This document shows positions 33,353 to 42,317 of a DNA stretch of 64,000 nucleotides, piece after piece. The stretch lies in assembly GCA_024399035.1 (NCBI GenBank), contig JAKSID010000006.1, positions 1-64,000 of the forward strand, in the 5' to 3' direction. The stretch's first letter is position 1. Every line of letters begins with the position of its first letter. The stretch is from Fibrobacter sp. Lineage in GTDB: Bacteria; Fibrobacterota; Fibrobacteria; Fibrobacterales; Fibrobacteraceae. A program made the translations under genes and the position numbers. The notes beneath the pieces were generated by a model. The model did no database searches and was not told where the DNA came from. It was given only the letters and a program-made list of their open reading frames with translations.

Positions 33353-33676
33353 ATGAAAAACTGGTGCAAGACTATTGGGGTGTTAGCGATGGTTTTTGCC
33401 TGTGCAGGTCATGCACAGCTTGCTCTTCCTAAGAAGGTGACTGATTCAGTCAGTGTGGCGCCTTCCCAGCCTATGGTCCTTGTGGATACTCTTCCGGATA
33501 TCCGAGCGTTGGACGATTCCATCAGTACCATCAATGCGGAACCTTCCTTGCAGGAAACCGCCAAGAACATGGTAATCCAGAAGGGCATTGAATTGATTGG
33601 AACCACCTTGAAGAATTCCCTCTCGCCTAATTCCGCTGAAACGGATGCCGTAATCCAGGAACTTGAATACAAGTAG
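33353..33676 (+). CDS. Small exported protein of unknown function
   Basis: A 107-residue protein with a signal peptide (MKNWCKTIGVLAMVFACAGHA) cleaved after HA at about residue 21. The mature part is hydrophilic, then has a helical C-terminal half (QETAKNMVIQKGIELIGTTLKNSL). No family recognised. The ATG at 33353 follows a TATATTTT promoter-like box by 6 nt. A terminator lies about 35 bp after the stop. Confidence 0.6.
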   Translation: MKNWCKTIGVLAMVFACAGHAQLALPKKVTDSVSVAPSQPMVLVDTLPDIRALDDSISTINAEPSLQETAKNMVIQKGIELIGTTLKNSLSPNSAETDAVIQELEYK

Positions 33677-33710
33677 GTTAAATTTTTACGACGGTAAAAA
33701 GAATGCTATG

Positions 33711-33750
33711 AAAAAACTCGGTGCCGTGAAGCGACCGAGTTTTTCTTTTT
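33711..33750 (+). terminator. Rho-independent terminator
   Basis: AAAAACTCGGT/ACCGAGTTTTT stem with a short loop, followed by TTTTTCTTTTT. Confidence 0.85.
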
Positions 33751-33754
33751 GCCA

Positions 33755-33860
33755 TGTCATTGCGAGGAGCGCAGTGACGCAGCAATTGAAGCTGAACTAG
33801 TCAGCGGTTCTTGGATTAACCCAAGATATACTTCGGCGCTTTCAGCGCGAAGTATATCGC
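33755..33860. repeat. REP-like repeat followed by a long hairpin
   Basis: TGTCATTGCGAGGAGCGCAG (from 33755) is a member of the same intergenic repeat seen beside ackA. Further on, GATATACTTCGGCGCT (33825-33840) pairs with AGCGCGAAGTATATC (33844-33858), a 15-bp stem with one bulged G and a 3-nt loop. The element lies past the folD stop codon and may also act as its 3' end structure. Confidence 0.6.
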
Positions 33861-33892
33861 CTCGGTAATGCCCGAACGTAAACGTTCTGGCG

Positions 33893-34738
33893 CTACACTC
33901 GGCTCAGATATTTCTCACCACTTTCAACGCTCTGGTAGATGAGGGTGTTGATGGTCATGGGGCCAACGCCGCCCGGAACCGGGGTGTATGCGCTGGAAAC
34001 TTCTTCCATACCTTTTTCGCAGTCGCCGACGCCACCCGGATGGTAACCGGCGTCAACAACCACAGCGCCCTGCTTGATCCATTCCTTCCTGATGAATTCA
34101 GGCTTGCCTACAGCGCCAACGACGATGTCTGCCTGCTTCACCAGTTCCGGAACGTTGGGAGTCTTGGAGTGGCAAATGGTCACGGTGCAGTTGGCGTTCA
34201 ACAGCATCATGGCCATGGGCTTGCCGAGAATTGCGGAGCGGCCAACAACAACAGCGTGCTTGCCGGAAAGTTCCACATTGTAAGCCTTCAGAAGACGCAT
34301 AATGCCCTGGGGGGTAGCGCAGCCGTAGGCCTTTTCGCCCATGGACATACGGCCAAAGCCCAGGCAGGTCACGCCGTCAACGTCCTTACGGGCGTCGATA
34401 GCTTCGAAAGCGGCGCGTTCGTCGATCTGGCGAGGAACCGGATGCTGCAGCAGAATGCCGTGCACGTCGGGGTTGTTGTTCAATTCCTGGATCTTGGCCA
34501 ACAGCTGTTCGGTAGTGGTGTCCTGGGGCATGATCACCTTGATGCTGTCCATGCCAACGCGGGCGCAGGCGTTGCCCTTCATCTTTACGTAGGTTGCGGA
34601 TGCGGGATCGTCGCCAACGAGGATGGTTGCGAGAATGGGGGTCTTGCCGGTCTTTTCCTTAAGCTTAGCGACGCGTGCGCTGAGTTCTTCTTCGGTGGTC
34701 TTGGCAAGTGCCTTGCCGTCCAAAACGAGAGCTGCCAT
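33893..34738 (-). CDS. folD: Bifunctional methylenetetrahydrofolate dehydrogenase/cyclohydrolase
   Basis: A 281-residue cytosolic enzyme converting 5,10-methylene-THF to 10-formyl-THF, feeding purine and formyl-Met synthesis. Family motifs are intact: [16 protein letters not shown] with the catalytic Lys, [54 protein letters not shown] (dinucleotide-binding) and the C-terminal [16 protein letters not shown] chose ATG 34738, preceded by a CTGGAGA Shine-Dalgarno site; the open frame upstream is noncoding. Confidence 0.96.
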   Translation of the reverse strand: MAALVLDGKALAKTTEEELSARVAKLKEKTGKTPILATILVGDDPASATYVKMKGNACARVGMDSIKVIMPQDTTTEQLLAKIQELNNNPDVHGILLQHPVPRQIDERAAFEAIDARKDVDGVTCLGFGRMSMGEKAYGCATPQGIMRLLKAYNVELSGKHAVVVGRSAILGKPMAMMLLNANCTVTICHSKTPNVPELVKQADIVVGAVGKPEFIRKEWIKQGAVVVDAGYHPGGVGDCEKGMEEVSSAYTPVPGGVGPMTINTLIYQSVESGEKYLSRV

Positions 34739-34850
34739 ATTGGTCTCCAGGTTTAATTTTGTTGATTCCAAAGATAAAAAATGGCAGTTCGCTTTTAAAT
34801 AGTGAAAATTCACAAAATTCGCGAAAACTAGGAATAAAGAAGCCAACAAA

Positions 34851-34876
34851 AAAGCCCGCCTTGCAGCGAGCCTTAC
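34851..34876 (-). terminator. Rho-independent terminator (minus strand)
   Basis: On the minus strand AAGGCTCGC pairs with GCGGGCTTT (with G-T pairs), ending in a run of six T residues, just downstream of the small minus-strand gene. Confidence 0.7.
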
Positions 34877-34899
34877 AATTTTCATTTTGTGAAAAACTG

Positions 34900-35139
34900 T
34901 TAGAACAATTCTTCGATCACCGGGGCGATAGTGCAGATCAAAACCCAGGGGTAAGAAAGAGAACCACGGAGCCAGCCTGTAGAGGTCGGGACCGGTGCAC
35001 TGACGTACTGAACGCTGGACTTTGTGCCAGAAGCCTTGACAGAATCCTGCAAAGAATCCTTCAGGGATTCCATGGAATCGTCAAACTTTTCCTTGTTCAG
35101 GTTTGCCGAGTCAATGATGTTCATGAAACGATTGTTCAT
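34900..35139 (-). CDS. Small protein with hydrophobic C-terminus, unknown function
   Basis: A 79-residue predicted protein: a charged helical N-terminal half ([22 protein letters not shown]), a Ser/Pro-rich middle and a hydrophobic C-terminal stretch ([17 protein letters not shown]) that could insert in the membrane. The start at 35139 is supported by GGAG 7 bp upstream, and a terminator follows the stop. No family recognised; the ribosome site and terminator argue that it is real. Confidence 0.55.
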   Translation of the reverse strand: MNNRFMNIIDSANLNKEKFDDSMESLKDSLQDSVKASGTKSSVQYVSAPVPTSTGWLRGSLSYPWVLICTIAPVIEELF

Positions 35140-35446
35140 TACTTTTCTCCATTTCACTCTTTGACCGCTAATTTAGTAAAATTGAGTTTTCTTTTAAAGG
35201 GAATTGTATTTCCCTGTTTACACGGCATTTTGCTAGGTGAAAAGCCCCTTGATTCGGCCTGAATTTTATAAAAATGTTGAAATTTAACGAAAAAGGCCGT
35301 TTTTTTTACTTTGAAAACTTGTCCATTATGGATAAAAATCACTATTTTATGGTCAAAATGACGACCTAAAAAGTGTTCGCACTGCGTTCTCTTTTCCTGG
35401 TTTTTGTAGTTAATGTGTTCTAAATCATACTTTGAGGGTCAACTCT
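35140..35446. other. Gene-free AT-rich divergent promoter region
   Basis: About 300 bp of AT-rich sequence between divergent genes. Short features such as an AAAAAGGCCG(T)8 stretch are visible, but no repeat, RNA or coding sequence can be supported. Confidence 0.4.
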
Positions 35447-36451
35447 ATGTCTTACAAGGACTTAACACGTTGTGCTTTTGGCTTGGCAATTTGCGGATCT
35501 TTGATGGCTTGTGGCGGTGCAAAACCCGCTGTTGAAACCGCACCTGAGGCAAAAAATGCTCCCGAGGCCGCAGCACCTGCAACTGCAACGACCGATGTTG
35601 CGGTACCTGCTGATCAGGCCGCACCCGCTGCCGAAAAGCTGAACTTGGAAGACCCCATGACCCGTTACAGCTATGCCTTGGGTATGGACCTGGGTAAGGC
35701 TGTGGCCAACGTGAACGTTCCCCTGAATATGTCTGTGCTGATGGATGCCATCAAGGACCAGATTGATACTAGCCGCACTGTTCAGATGAGCGACTCCGTT
35801 TGCGAAAGCGCCCTCCAGGATTTGCTTTTGAAGATGCAAGTTCAGCGTGAAGTAGATGCAAAGGCTGCCGCCCAGAAAGCCTTGGAAGAACAGGCCCAGT
35901 TCCTGTCCAAGAACGTCATGGACACGACAGTGAAGGTGACCACCAAGGGCGTACAGTACAAGATCCTCAAGGAAGGCACAGGCCTTGTTCCCAAGGCTGC
36001 AGACAAGGTGCAGGTTCACTACGTGGGCACTCTTCTGGACGGTACCGAATTTGACAACAGCGTCAAGCGTGGCGAACCTCTGGAATTCCCTGTCAGCGCC
36101 GTGATCGAAGGTTGGCAGGATTTGCTCCAGGTGATGCACGAAGGCGAAAAGGTAAAGGCCTGGATTCCTAGCGCACTTGCCTATGGCGAAGCCGGCGTAG
36201 AACCGCTGATTCCTTCAAACGCCATGCTGGTGTTCGAAGTAGAATTGCTGAAGGTGTTGGCCGAAGTTCCTGTTGAAGAACCGGTTGCTGCTCCTGCTGC
36301 TGCCGCTCCTGCTGCTGAACCCGCTCCCGCTGCCGCCCAGCCTGCAAAGTCCGAAGCAAAGCCTGACGCTGCTCCTAAGGCCGAAACCAAGAAGCCTGAT
36401 GCAAAGAAGACCGAGGCAAAGCCCGCAAAGTCCGACAGCAAAAAGAAGTGA
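35447..36451 (+). CDS. FKBP-type peptidyl-prolyl isomerase lipoprotein
   Basis: A 334-residue envelope lipoprotein (lipobox SLMAC, Cys22) with the two-domain layout of Mip/FkpA chaperones. An Ala/Pro-rich spacer is followed by an FKBP_N dimerisation domain (about 69-155: DPMTRYSYALGMDLGKAV) and the FKBP catalytic domain (about 165-272: VQVHYVGTLLDGTEFDNSVKRGEP; VIEGWQDLL; AYGEAGVEPLIPSNAMLVFEVELL). It catalyses prolyl isomerisation and assists folding of exported proteins. An unusual Ala/Pro/Lys-rich tail of about 60 residues follows. A GAGGG site precedes ATG 35447. Confidence 0.92.
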   Translation: MSYKDLTRCAFGLAICGSLMACGGAKPAVETAPEAKNAPEAAAPATATTDVAVPADQAAPAAEKLNLEDPMTRYSYALGMDLGKAVANVNVPLNMSVLMDAIKDQIDTSRTVQMSDSVCESALQDLLLKMQVQREVDAKAAAQKALEEQAQFLSKNVMDTTVKVTTKGVQYKILKEGTGLVPKAADKVQVHYVGTLLDGTEFDNSVKRGEPLEFPVSAVIEGWQDLLQVMHEGEKVKAWIPSALAYGEAGVEPLIPSNAMLVFEVELLKVLAEVPVEEPVAAPAAAAPAAEPAPAAAQPAKSEAKPDAAPKAETKKPDAKKTEAKPAKSDSKKK

Positions 36452-36476
36452 TTTAAGCTACGGCAAAATGCATTGT

Positions 36477-36508
36477 AAGGTGCTGCCCATGAGGGTGGCG
36501 CCTTTTTA
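36477..36508 (+). terminator. Rho-independent terminator
   Basis: AAGGTGC..CCC-ATGA-GGG..GCGCCTTTTT stem-loop downstream of the FKBP gene. Confidence 0.7.
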
Positions 36509-36544
36509 GTTTACATTTAATTCAGCTAGGAGGATGAGGCTGGT

Positions 36545-37366
36545 ATGAAAATGGGCTTCTTTAAATTTATTGCCGTGAGCGGATTTGTTTTTGCTGGTGT
36601 TCTTGCAGGTTGCGATTCTGGTTCGTCAAGTTCTGCGACGAATGAACCTTCCAGTTCTTCTGTGGCCGACGTAAAAACGATATATGTCACCGACACCATT
36701 TACCAGGTCAAGACTGGGCGCGACACCATTCAGGAATGGAATTCCGAAAGCTGCAATATTAAAGAGGATGGTTCCTTTACTTGTGGGGGAAAATGCTCTA
36801 ATGGTGACTCTTATGCAGTAAGGATATGCATTTATCCCGATACAGAACAGCAAATCGAATGTAGTGAGCCGGTTTATGTCAGGGATACGGTTTACGTAGA
36901 ATTGAACTACGGTGATCATCCTTTGACGGATTATATTCCCTATGCGAAAGTCCCTGAATTCGATGGTGATTCTGTGAAAAAGCATTTTGCAGAATTTTCA
37001 AGAGCGGGCTGTGCTGTTTCCCAGAAATTTTCTTCAAACTATAGCCTAGAGGCGATTGGCCTTCCGGAAAAATACATTTGGTACGAGGTTTCGGATTTTA
37101 GTGATCGTTATTATTCTGGAACCCGCGGTGATGATGGCAACTGCTTGTTCTCGGCACTCCTGAAGGACGTCGTTACTGTATCCAATCCAATTGTATGTGA
37201 GCCGAGTTTACCTGAATCCTTGATGAGAAAAACCTATAAACTGGTGGATACTTCCGCTGGGTTCCTTACCGCCGATACCACCATCCAGTGGAAACTGGTT
37301 TACAAGGACCAGTACGGCCGTGGCGATACCCTGGATATGACCACTCATCTTACAATTCCCGAATAA
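36545..37366 (+). CDS. Lipoprotein of unknown function
   Basis: A 273-residue lipoprotein with lipobox VLAGC (Cys23) and a Ser-rich linker common in Fibrobacter lipoproteins. The mature region contains several Asp-Thr repeats (VTDTIYQVKTGRDTIQEW; VRDTVYVELNYGDHP) and at least six cysteines (CNIKEDGSFTCGGKC) probably forming disulfides. No family recognised. An AGGAGG-like site lies upstream, with a TACATTTA promoter-like box further up. Confidence 0.75.
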   Translation: MKMGFFKFIAVSGFVFAGVLAGCDSGSSSSATNEPSSSSVADVKTIYVTDTIYQVKTGRDTIQEWNSESCNIKEDGSFTCGGKCSNGDSYAVRICIYPDTEQQIECSEPVYVRDTVYVELNYGDHPLTDYIPYAKVPEFDGDSVKKHFAEFSRAGCAVSQKFSSNYSLEAIGLPEKYIWYEVSDFSDRYYSGTRGDDGNCLFSALLKDVVTVSNPIVCEPSLPESLMRKTYKLVDTSAGFLTADTTIQWKLVYKDQYGRGDTLDMTTHLTIPE

Positions 37367-37427
37367 TTTTGACCTGTGAGGATTACCCCCGTGTAGGCCC
37401 CTTAAAAACTTTATTATTTTTCCTCCC

Positions 37428-38780
37428 ATGAACCCAAATGATTTTACATCTCAGCATTTTGAAGTTGCAGGTTTCATTCGCGAAGTGTTCGGCTATATGG
37501 AACGCTTCAAGGGCCAGCTGTTTGTCCTGAAGATCGAAGACGACCTGATGAGTCACCCGCTTTTCCCGGTGCTCATGCGAGATATTGGACTTCTCCATAA
37601 GTCCGGCATTAAAATCATTATCGTGCCCGGAACCCGCAATTCCATCGACGCCCAGCTCAAAGCCTGGGGCCTGGAATCCAAGTTCCATAACGGCGTGCGT
37701 CTCACTTGCGAAGAGGCCCTGCCCCATGTGGAACAGGCCTCCCTGGGTGCTGCCCAGCATATCATGAGTCACTTGACCGCCAGCGGACTCCGTGGTATTC
37801 AGGGTAACTGGATTTTGGCCCGCAGCATGGGTGTGGTAAACGGTGTGGACTACATGCGTACCGGCCGCATCGAACGCATCCAGAAGGATATTCTGGAACA
37901 GCTGCTGGACGAGGATTTCGTGCCTATCATTCCGCCCATCGGCTGGAACAAGATTGGTCACGCCTACAACATCAGCTCCACAGAACTTGCCACGGAACTC
38001 TGCAAGTACATGAAGGTGGGCAAGCTGTTCTTCATCGGAAACCAGGACGGTATCAAGCTGGAAGGCCTGGTGACGGGCAAGAACACCAAGTATCTGGAGC
38101 CTACCGACAACGGTTTGATTTCTGCAATGGATGTGGACCAGGCCCAGGAACTTCTGGAGCTGAACTCCGACACGTTGAACTTTGCCCAGATGGACTACCT
38201 GATGAACGCCATTCACGCCTGCAAGGCCGGCGCCAACCGTGTGCATTTGCTTAGCGGTGAATTCCAGGGCAGCTTGCTTCAGGAAGTGTTCTCCGCCCGC
38301 GGTGACGGTACCATGGTGTACGCCAACCAGTACTCCAGTATCAGGCCCGCCAACATGGAAGACATTCCCGATATCCTGCGCATCATGCAGGACTACATCG
38401 ACCAGGGCTTCCTTGTGCCCCGTACCCAGGAAAGCATTTCCGAAAAGCTCAAGGACTACGTGGTGTACAACATCGATAACAGCATTCACGGCTGCGGCGC
38501 TCTTCATGAATTCGAAGACGGCATGGCAGAAATCGCTGGAATCGCTGTGGGTGCCAACTACCGCAAGTCCGGTATCGGCGACGCTATCGTGCGTCACCTG
38601 ATCGAAGTGGGCCGCATGAAGGGCTACAAGAAGTTGTTCCTCTTGACCACTCAGGCTTTGGACTGGTTCTATCACTTTGGTTTCGTTGACGGTACCATCG
38701 AGCAGCTGCCCAAGACCAAGCGTGAACATTACAACTACAGCAGAAAGTCTCGCATCTTGATGCTTCCGCTGGAGAAATAG
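37428..38780 (+). CDS. argA: N-acetylglutamate synthase
   Basis: A 450-residue enzyme catalysing the first step of arginine synthesis (acetyl-CoA plus glutamate to N-acetylglutamate). Classical ArgA layout: an N-terminal amino-acid-kinase-fold domain (about 1-295; [39 protein letters not shown]) that binds arginine in relatives, and a C-terminal GNAT acetyltransferase domain (about 305-450; [55 protein letters not shown]). Cotranscribed with folE, 2 bp apart. No other arg gene is adjacent. Confidence 0.93.
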   Translation: MNPNDFTSQHFEVAGFIREVFGYMERFKGQLFVLKIEDDLMSHPLFPVLMRDIGLLHKSGIKIIIVPGTRNSIDAQLKAWGLESKFHNGVRLTCEEALPHVEQASLGAAQHIMSHLTASGLRGIQGNWILARSMGVVNGVDYMRTGRIERIQKDILEQLLDEDFVPIIPPIGWNKIGHAYNISSTELATELCKYMKVGKLFFIGNQDGIKLEGLVTGKNTKYLEPTDNGLISAMDVDQAQELLELNSDTLNFAQMDYLMNAIHACKAGANRVHLLSGEFQGSLLQEVFSARGDGTMVYANQYSSIRPANMEDIPDILRIMQDYIDQGFLVPRTQESISEKLKDYVVYNIDNSIHGCGALHEFEDGMAEIAGIAVGANYRKSGIGDAIVRHLIEVGRMKGYKKLFLLTTQALDWFYHFGFVDGTIEQLPKTKREHYNYSRKSRILMLPLEK

Positions 38781-38782
38781 AT

Positions 38783-39352
38783 ATGAACTTAAAGATGATG
38801 GAAGATGGCTTCAAGATGATTCTTGAAGGTATGGGTGAGGATGTGAATCGCGAAGGTTTGCTGGAAACTCCCAAGCGTGTGGCCAAGATGTACGCCGAGG
38901 TCATGAGCAGCCTTTCTGGAGAACAGAAGGCCGAGGACATTCTCAAGACCCGCTTCCATGAGAAGTACGACGAGATGATCGTTGTGCCAAACATCTCCTT
39001 CACCAGTATGTGTGAACATCATTTCTTGCCCTTTACAGGTAAGGCTCACATCGCTTACATTCCCGGTGATTGCGTGGTGGGCCTTTCCAAGATTCCTCGC
39101 GTTGTGGAGTTCTATGCCCGCTTCCCTCAGATTCAGGAACGCATGACTCGTCAGATTGCGGAACTGATCCAGAAGGAATTGAATCCTAAGGGTGTTGCTG
39201 TTGTTCTTGAAGCAAGCCACATGTGCATGACCATGCGCGGAATCAAGAAGCCGGGTGCAACTATGGTCACGACCCAGTTGCTTGGACGTTTCAAGACCGA
39301 CGAAAAGACTCGCGCTGAATTTTTGGCAAGTATTAATGACCGTTTGCGCTAG
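38783..39352 (+). CDS. folE: GTP cyclohydrolase I
   Basis: A 189-residue enzyme converting GTP to 7,8-dihydroneopterin triphosphate, the first step of folate synthesis. The zinc ligands Cys77 (MCEHHFLPF), His80 and Cys148 (SHMCMTMRG) are all present, together with [23 protein letters not shown] and the C-terminal R-F segment. Length is normal for the bacterial type I enzyme. It starts 2 bp after the argA stop, so the two are translationally linked. folD lies nearby but is not in the same operon. Confidence 0.97.
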   Translation: MNLKMMEDGFKMILEGMGEDVNREGLLETPKRVAKMYAEVMSSLSGEQKAEDILKTRFHEKYDEMIVVPNISFTSMCEHHFLPFTGKAHIAYIPGDCVVGLSKIPRVVEFYARFPQIQERMTRQIAELIQKELNPKGVAVVLEASHMCMTMRGIKKPGATMVTTQLLGRFKTDEKTRAEFLASINDRLR

Positions 39353-39819
39353 CCGCGACGTTTGTTTGCGGGTCTCGACGTTCGAAAAAACGACATTCTG
39401 TATACAGTCCCCGGCTTTTGGCTGGGGATTTTTGTTTTGTATACAAGTTTTTTCAAAAAACAATGAATAGTAGGTGGCGTAACCTATCAAAAAAAGTCCA
39501 CGTTTCTCCATCTTTATGACTGCTGTAATAGGCGTATTTTTACAACGGCAGGCGTGTAAAAATTTTCGGTGGTTTTTACTAATAGTGTGAAAACGGACTG
39601 AATAAGCCGAATTTTGCGTGTAGAAATTTGTTTGTGCAAGAATTAGTGTTGTAAAATACAATACCTTTGCTTTGATTATGGATAAAGTAATTTATGGTTG
39701 CGTGCAAATTAACGTTTTTGACATATTGTCCATAGTAACTGCATTGCAACTTGGAATATGGCTTGCTCCGCAATCTAATTTAATGGCGTATGGGTAACAA
39801 AAACAAAGGAGTAAGACTA
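39353..39819. other. Gene-free region with terminator and short palindromes
   Basis: This 467-bp stretch holds the folE terminator flanked by TGTATACA palindromes (39399-39406 and 39438-39445), a TTTTTACA/TGTAAAAA inverted repeat near 39537-39563 and a TTGTA-AAA-TACAA palindrome near 39650. The rest is AT-rich leader of the esterase gene. No coding sequence can be supported. Confidence 0.5.
39407..39438 (+). terminator. Rho-independent terminator after folE
   Basis: TCCCCGGC/GCTGGGGA stem with a TTTT loop and an ATTTTTGTTTT tail. Confidence 0.8.
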
Positions 39820-40947
39820 ATGAAGTCTAATTTTTTGAAAGTAGCTGTGGTTGCCTTGAGCGCCCTCGCTTTTGTTAACTGCGGCGATGATTCCAATCCC
39901 GCTACCCCCGACACTGAACTTTCCAGCGCAAGCGCAGAACTTCCGGGCGAACCGGCTGTAGAATCTAGCGCTGACGCCCAGGCTCCCGCTTCTAGCGCCG
40001 ACGTTCAGGCTCCTGCATCTAGTGCAGATGCTCAGGGTCCCGCATCTAGCGCAGCTGAAACTGCCGCAGCTTCTAGCTCCAGCGTTGCTCCCGCAGCATC
40101 TTCCTCTTCTGTAGCTCCGGCTGCAGAATCTTCTTCCTCTGTCGCTCCCGATCAGGAAGCTCCTAAGGGTATCTTCCTTGCAACGGATACCGACGAAAAT
40201 AAGGACTATATGGAAGTCGTTTACCAGACCAATACTGGTGACAATGGTGGTGGCGTTCTCGCATATCCCAAGCGCCTTTCTGAAACCCAGAAGCACGGTG
40301 TCGTGCTGTGGGGTCCGGGTGGTGGTTCCAAGCCTACCGAATACGAAGGCATCATCAAGCGTCTCGCTTCTCATGGCTTCGTTGTGATTGCCACTAGCGA
40401 ATCTCCTAACGGCACTGAACGCGGTATTCCCGCTCTTAACTGGCTCGACAAGAAGAACAACACTCCGGGCGATCCGCTGTACCAGAAGTTGGATATGAAC
40501 GTTGTGGGCGCATCCGGTCACTCCATGGGTGGTCTTCAGTCCGAACAGATGCTTATTAACGACAAGCGTGTGAAGACTGCTATCATGAACAATAGCGGTG
40601 CATGGGATGGTAAGGCTGCTGCTCTGGTTCCCACGGGTCAGGGTAAGACTATTGCCCTCGTCTATGGCGAAGTGGGTAGCGAATCCGACAACGCCAAGAA
40701 TGACTATAACAATCCCGGGGTGAAAATTCCGGCTTGCCTGCTCCGTATGGAAAACAACAACTACGGCCATGGCTCCGGCCCGTGGGATGGCCAGGCTGCA
40801 ACTGTTGCCTGGATGCGCTGGCACCTGGGTGGCGAAGACTTCCGCAAGGCTGACTTCGTTGGTTCTACCGGTAAGTATATTAACGGACCGGTTTACACTT
40901 GGCAGGGTGTTAAGGGTAACTGGAAGGGACAGTGCAAGAACTTCTAA
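39820..40947 (+). CDS. Lipoprotein alpha/beta hydrolase (esterase-like)
   Basis: A 375-residue lipoprotein (lipobox FVNC, Cys21) with a low-complexity Ser/Ala/Pro linker (about 30-118; several SSA/SSSS repeats), then an alpha/beta-hydrolase domain of about 250 residues. The nucleophile elbow GHSMGG holds the catalytic Ser, preceded by HGVVLWGPGGGSKP, an oxyanion-hole-like loop, and HGFVVIATSES. This arrangement resembles chlorophyllase/cutinase- or acetylxylan-esterase-like hydrolases; the substrate is not evident. An AAAGGAG site sets the start at 39820. The setting among polysaccharide-degrading genes makes a plant cell-wall ester plausible. Confidence 0.75.
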   Translation: MKSNFLKVAVVALSALAFVNCGDDSNPATPDTELSSASAELPGEPAVESSADAQAPASSADVQAPASSADAQGPASSAAETAAASSSSVAPAASSSSVAPAAESSSSVAPDQEAPKGIFLATDTDENKDYMEVVYQTNTGDNGGGVLAYPKRLSETQKHGVVLWGPGGGSKPTEYEGIIKRLASHGFVVIATSESPNGTERGIPALNWLDKKNNTPGDPLYQKLDMNVVGASGHSMGGLQSEQMLINDKRVKTAIMNNSGAWDGKAAALVPTGQGKTIALVYGEVGSESDNAKNDYNNPGVKIPACLLRMENNNYGHGSGPWDGQAATVAWMRWHLGGEDFRKADFVGSTGKYINGPVYTWQGVKGNWKGQCKNF

Positions 40948-40982
40948 TACCGTAGAAAGAGTTCCTACATAACACACTCCTT

Positions 40983-41017
40983 AGACTCCTCGGTAACACC
41001 GCCGAGGGGTCTTTTTA
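40983..41017 (+). terminator. Rho-independent terminator
   Basis: AGACTCCTCGG/CCGAGGGGTCT stem with a short loop and a five-T tail after the esterase gene. Confidence 0.85.
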
Positions 41018-41043
41018 TTACCGCCAAATTTGAGTTTTTGTTA

Positions 41044-41051
41044 TATATTTG
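41044..41051 (+). promoter_or_regulatory. Bacteroidetes-type -7 promoter box of glgA
   Basis: TATATTTG lies 36 nt upstream of the glycogen synthase ATG, which also has an AGGAG ribosome-binding site. Confidence 0.45.
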
Positions 41052-41087
41052 TGGTATCGATTCAATAGGAATCGCTAGGAGACTTTT

Positions 41088-42317
41088 ATGAACGCAGCTA
41101 TCCTTACTAATGAGTTCCCGCCGGAAATTTACGGTGGTGCCGGTATCCACGTCAAGTTCCTGACTCAGGAACTGGCAAAGCTTTGCTATGTGGAAGCACG
41201 TTGCTTTGGCGTGCAGAACGAAGACGAAGACAATATTCGTGCTATCGGATTCAGCCGTAAGCTGGGCCTGGATCCTAAGGATGATCGTTTCCAGAAGATT
41301 TTCAAGCCTCTGGATATTAACCTGCAGTGGGCTGCCTCCATGAACGACATCGATGTCATTCATTGCCATACCTGGTACAGCCACTTTGGCGGCGTTCTCG
41401 CTTCCCGCCTTTTGCAGTGCCCCTTGATTTTGACCACTCACTCCCTGGAACCCCACCGCCCGTGGAAGGCTGAACAGCTGGGCGACGGTGGCTATGCCAT
41501 GAGTTGCTGGATTGAACGTACCGCTTACGAAGCTGCCGACGGCGTTATCGCTGTGAGCCAGGGCATGAAGCGCGACGTGATGAAGCTTTACGGTGTTCCC
41601 GAAGATCGCGTGAAGGTGATCTACAATGGTATCGACCCCGACTTCTACAAGCCCACTTTCAGCAACGGCATTCTTGAAAAGTGGGGCGTGGATCCCAACA
41701 AGCCCTTCGTGCTGTTCGTTGGCCGCATTACCCGCCAGAAGGGTATTAGCCAGCTGATTCAGGCTATCCCGCAGATCGACAAGAACGCCCAGGTGGTTCT
41801 TTGCGCCGGCGCTCCCGACACCCAGGAACTTGCCGACGAATGCAAGGCTCTGATTGAAGAGGTCCAGAAGACCCGCGACGGCGTGATCTGGATTCAGGAA
41901 GCTGTTCCGCATGAAGAACTGCGCGTGCTTTACAGCCACGCTACCGTTTTTGCAACTCCGTCCCTCTATGAACCTTTCGGTATCATCAATCTGGAAGCTA
42001 TGAGCTGCGGTACTCCTGTGGTGGGTAGCGCTGTGGGCGGTATCCCCGAAATCATCGTGGATGGCGAAACCGGTTTCTTGGTTCCCCTGAAGCCCGTTTC
42101 CGAAACCAACTTCGAACCTGCCGACCCCAAGGCTTTCCAGACCGATTTCGCTAACAAGCTGAACACCATTCTGGCTAACCCCGAAATGGCAAAGAAGATG
42201 GGCGAAGTGAGCCGCAAGCGCGCAATCGACGTCTTCAGCTGGAAGGCTATTGCCCAGCAGACCTATGAATTCTATCAGGAATGCATTGAGAGATACAAGA
42301 AGGAAGGCAAGCGCTAA
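41088..42317 (+). CDS. glgA: GT4-type glycogen synthase (GlgA/GlgM-like)
   Basis: A 409-residue retaining glycosyltransferase with the GT-B fold. It begins with NEFPPEIYGGAGIHVKFLTQELAKL and carries HCHTWYSHFGGVLA, the donor-binding FVGRITRQKGI and the EPFGIINLEAMSCGTPVVGSAVGGIPEII signature. This matches the actinobacterial-type glycogen synthase (family GT4, about 400 aa) rather than the GT5 GlgA of enterobacteria (about 480 aa). Relatives elongate alpha-1,4-glucan or make maltose-1-phosphate from ADP-glucose. Fibrobacter stores large amounts of glycogen. It stands alone, without glgB or glgC nearby. Confidence 0.88.
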   Translation: MNAAILTNEFPPEIYGGAGIHVKFLTQELAKLCYVEARCFGVQNEDEDNIRAIGFSRKLGLDPKDDRFQKIFKPLDINLQWAASMNDIDVIHCHTWYSHFGGVLASRLLQCPLILTTHSLEPHRPWKAEQLGDGGYAMSCWIERTAYEAADGVIAVSQGMKRDVMKLYGVPEDRVKVIYNGIDPDFYKPTFSNGILEKWGVDPNKPFVLFVGRITRQKGISQLIQAIPQIDKNAQVVLCAGAPDTQELADECKALIEEVQKTRDGVIWIQEAVPHEELRVLYSHATVFATPSLYEPFGIINLEAMSCGTPVVGSAVGGIPEIIVDGETGFLVPLKPVSETNFEPADPKAFQTDFANKLNTILANPEMAKKMGEVSRKRAIDVFSWKAIAQQTYEFYQECIERYKKEGKR

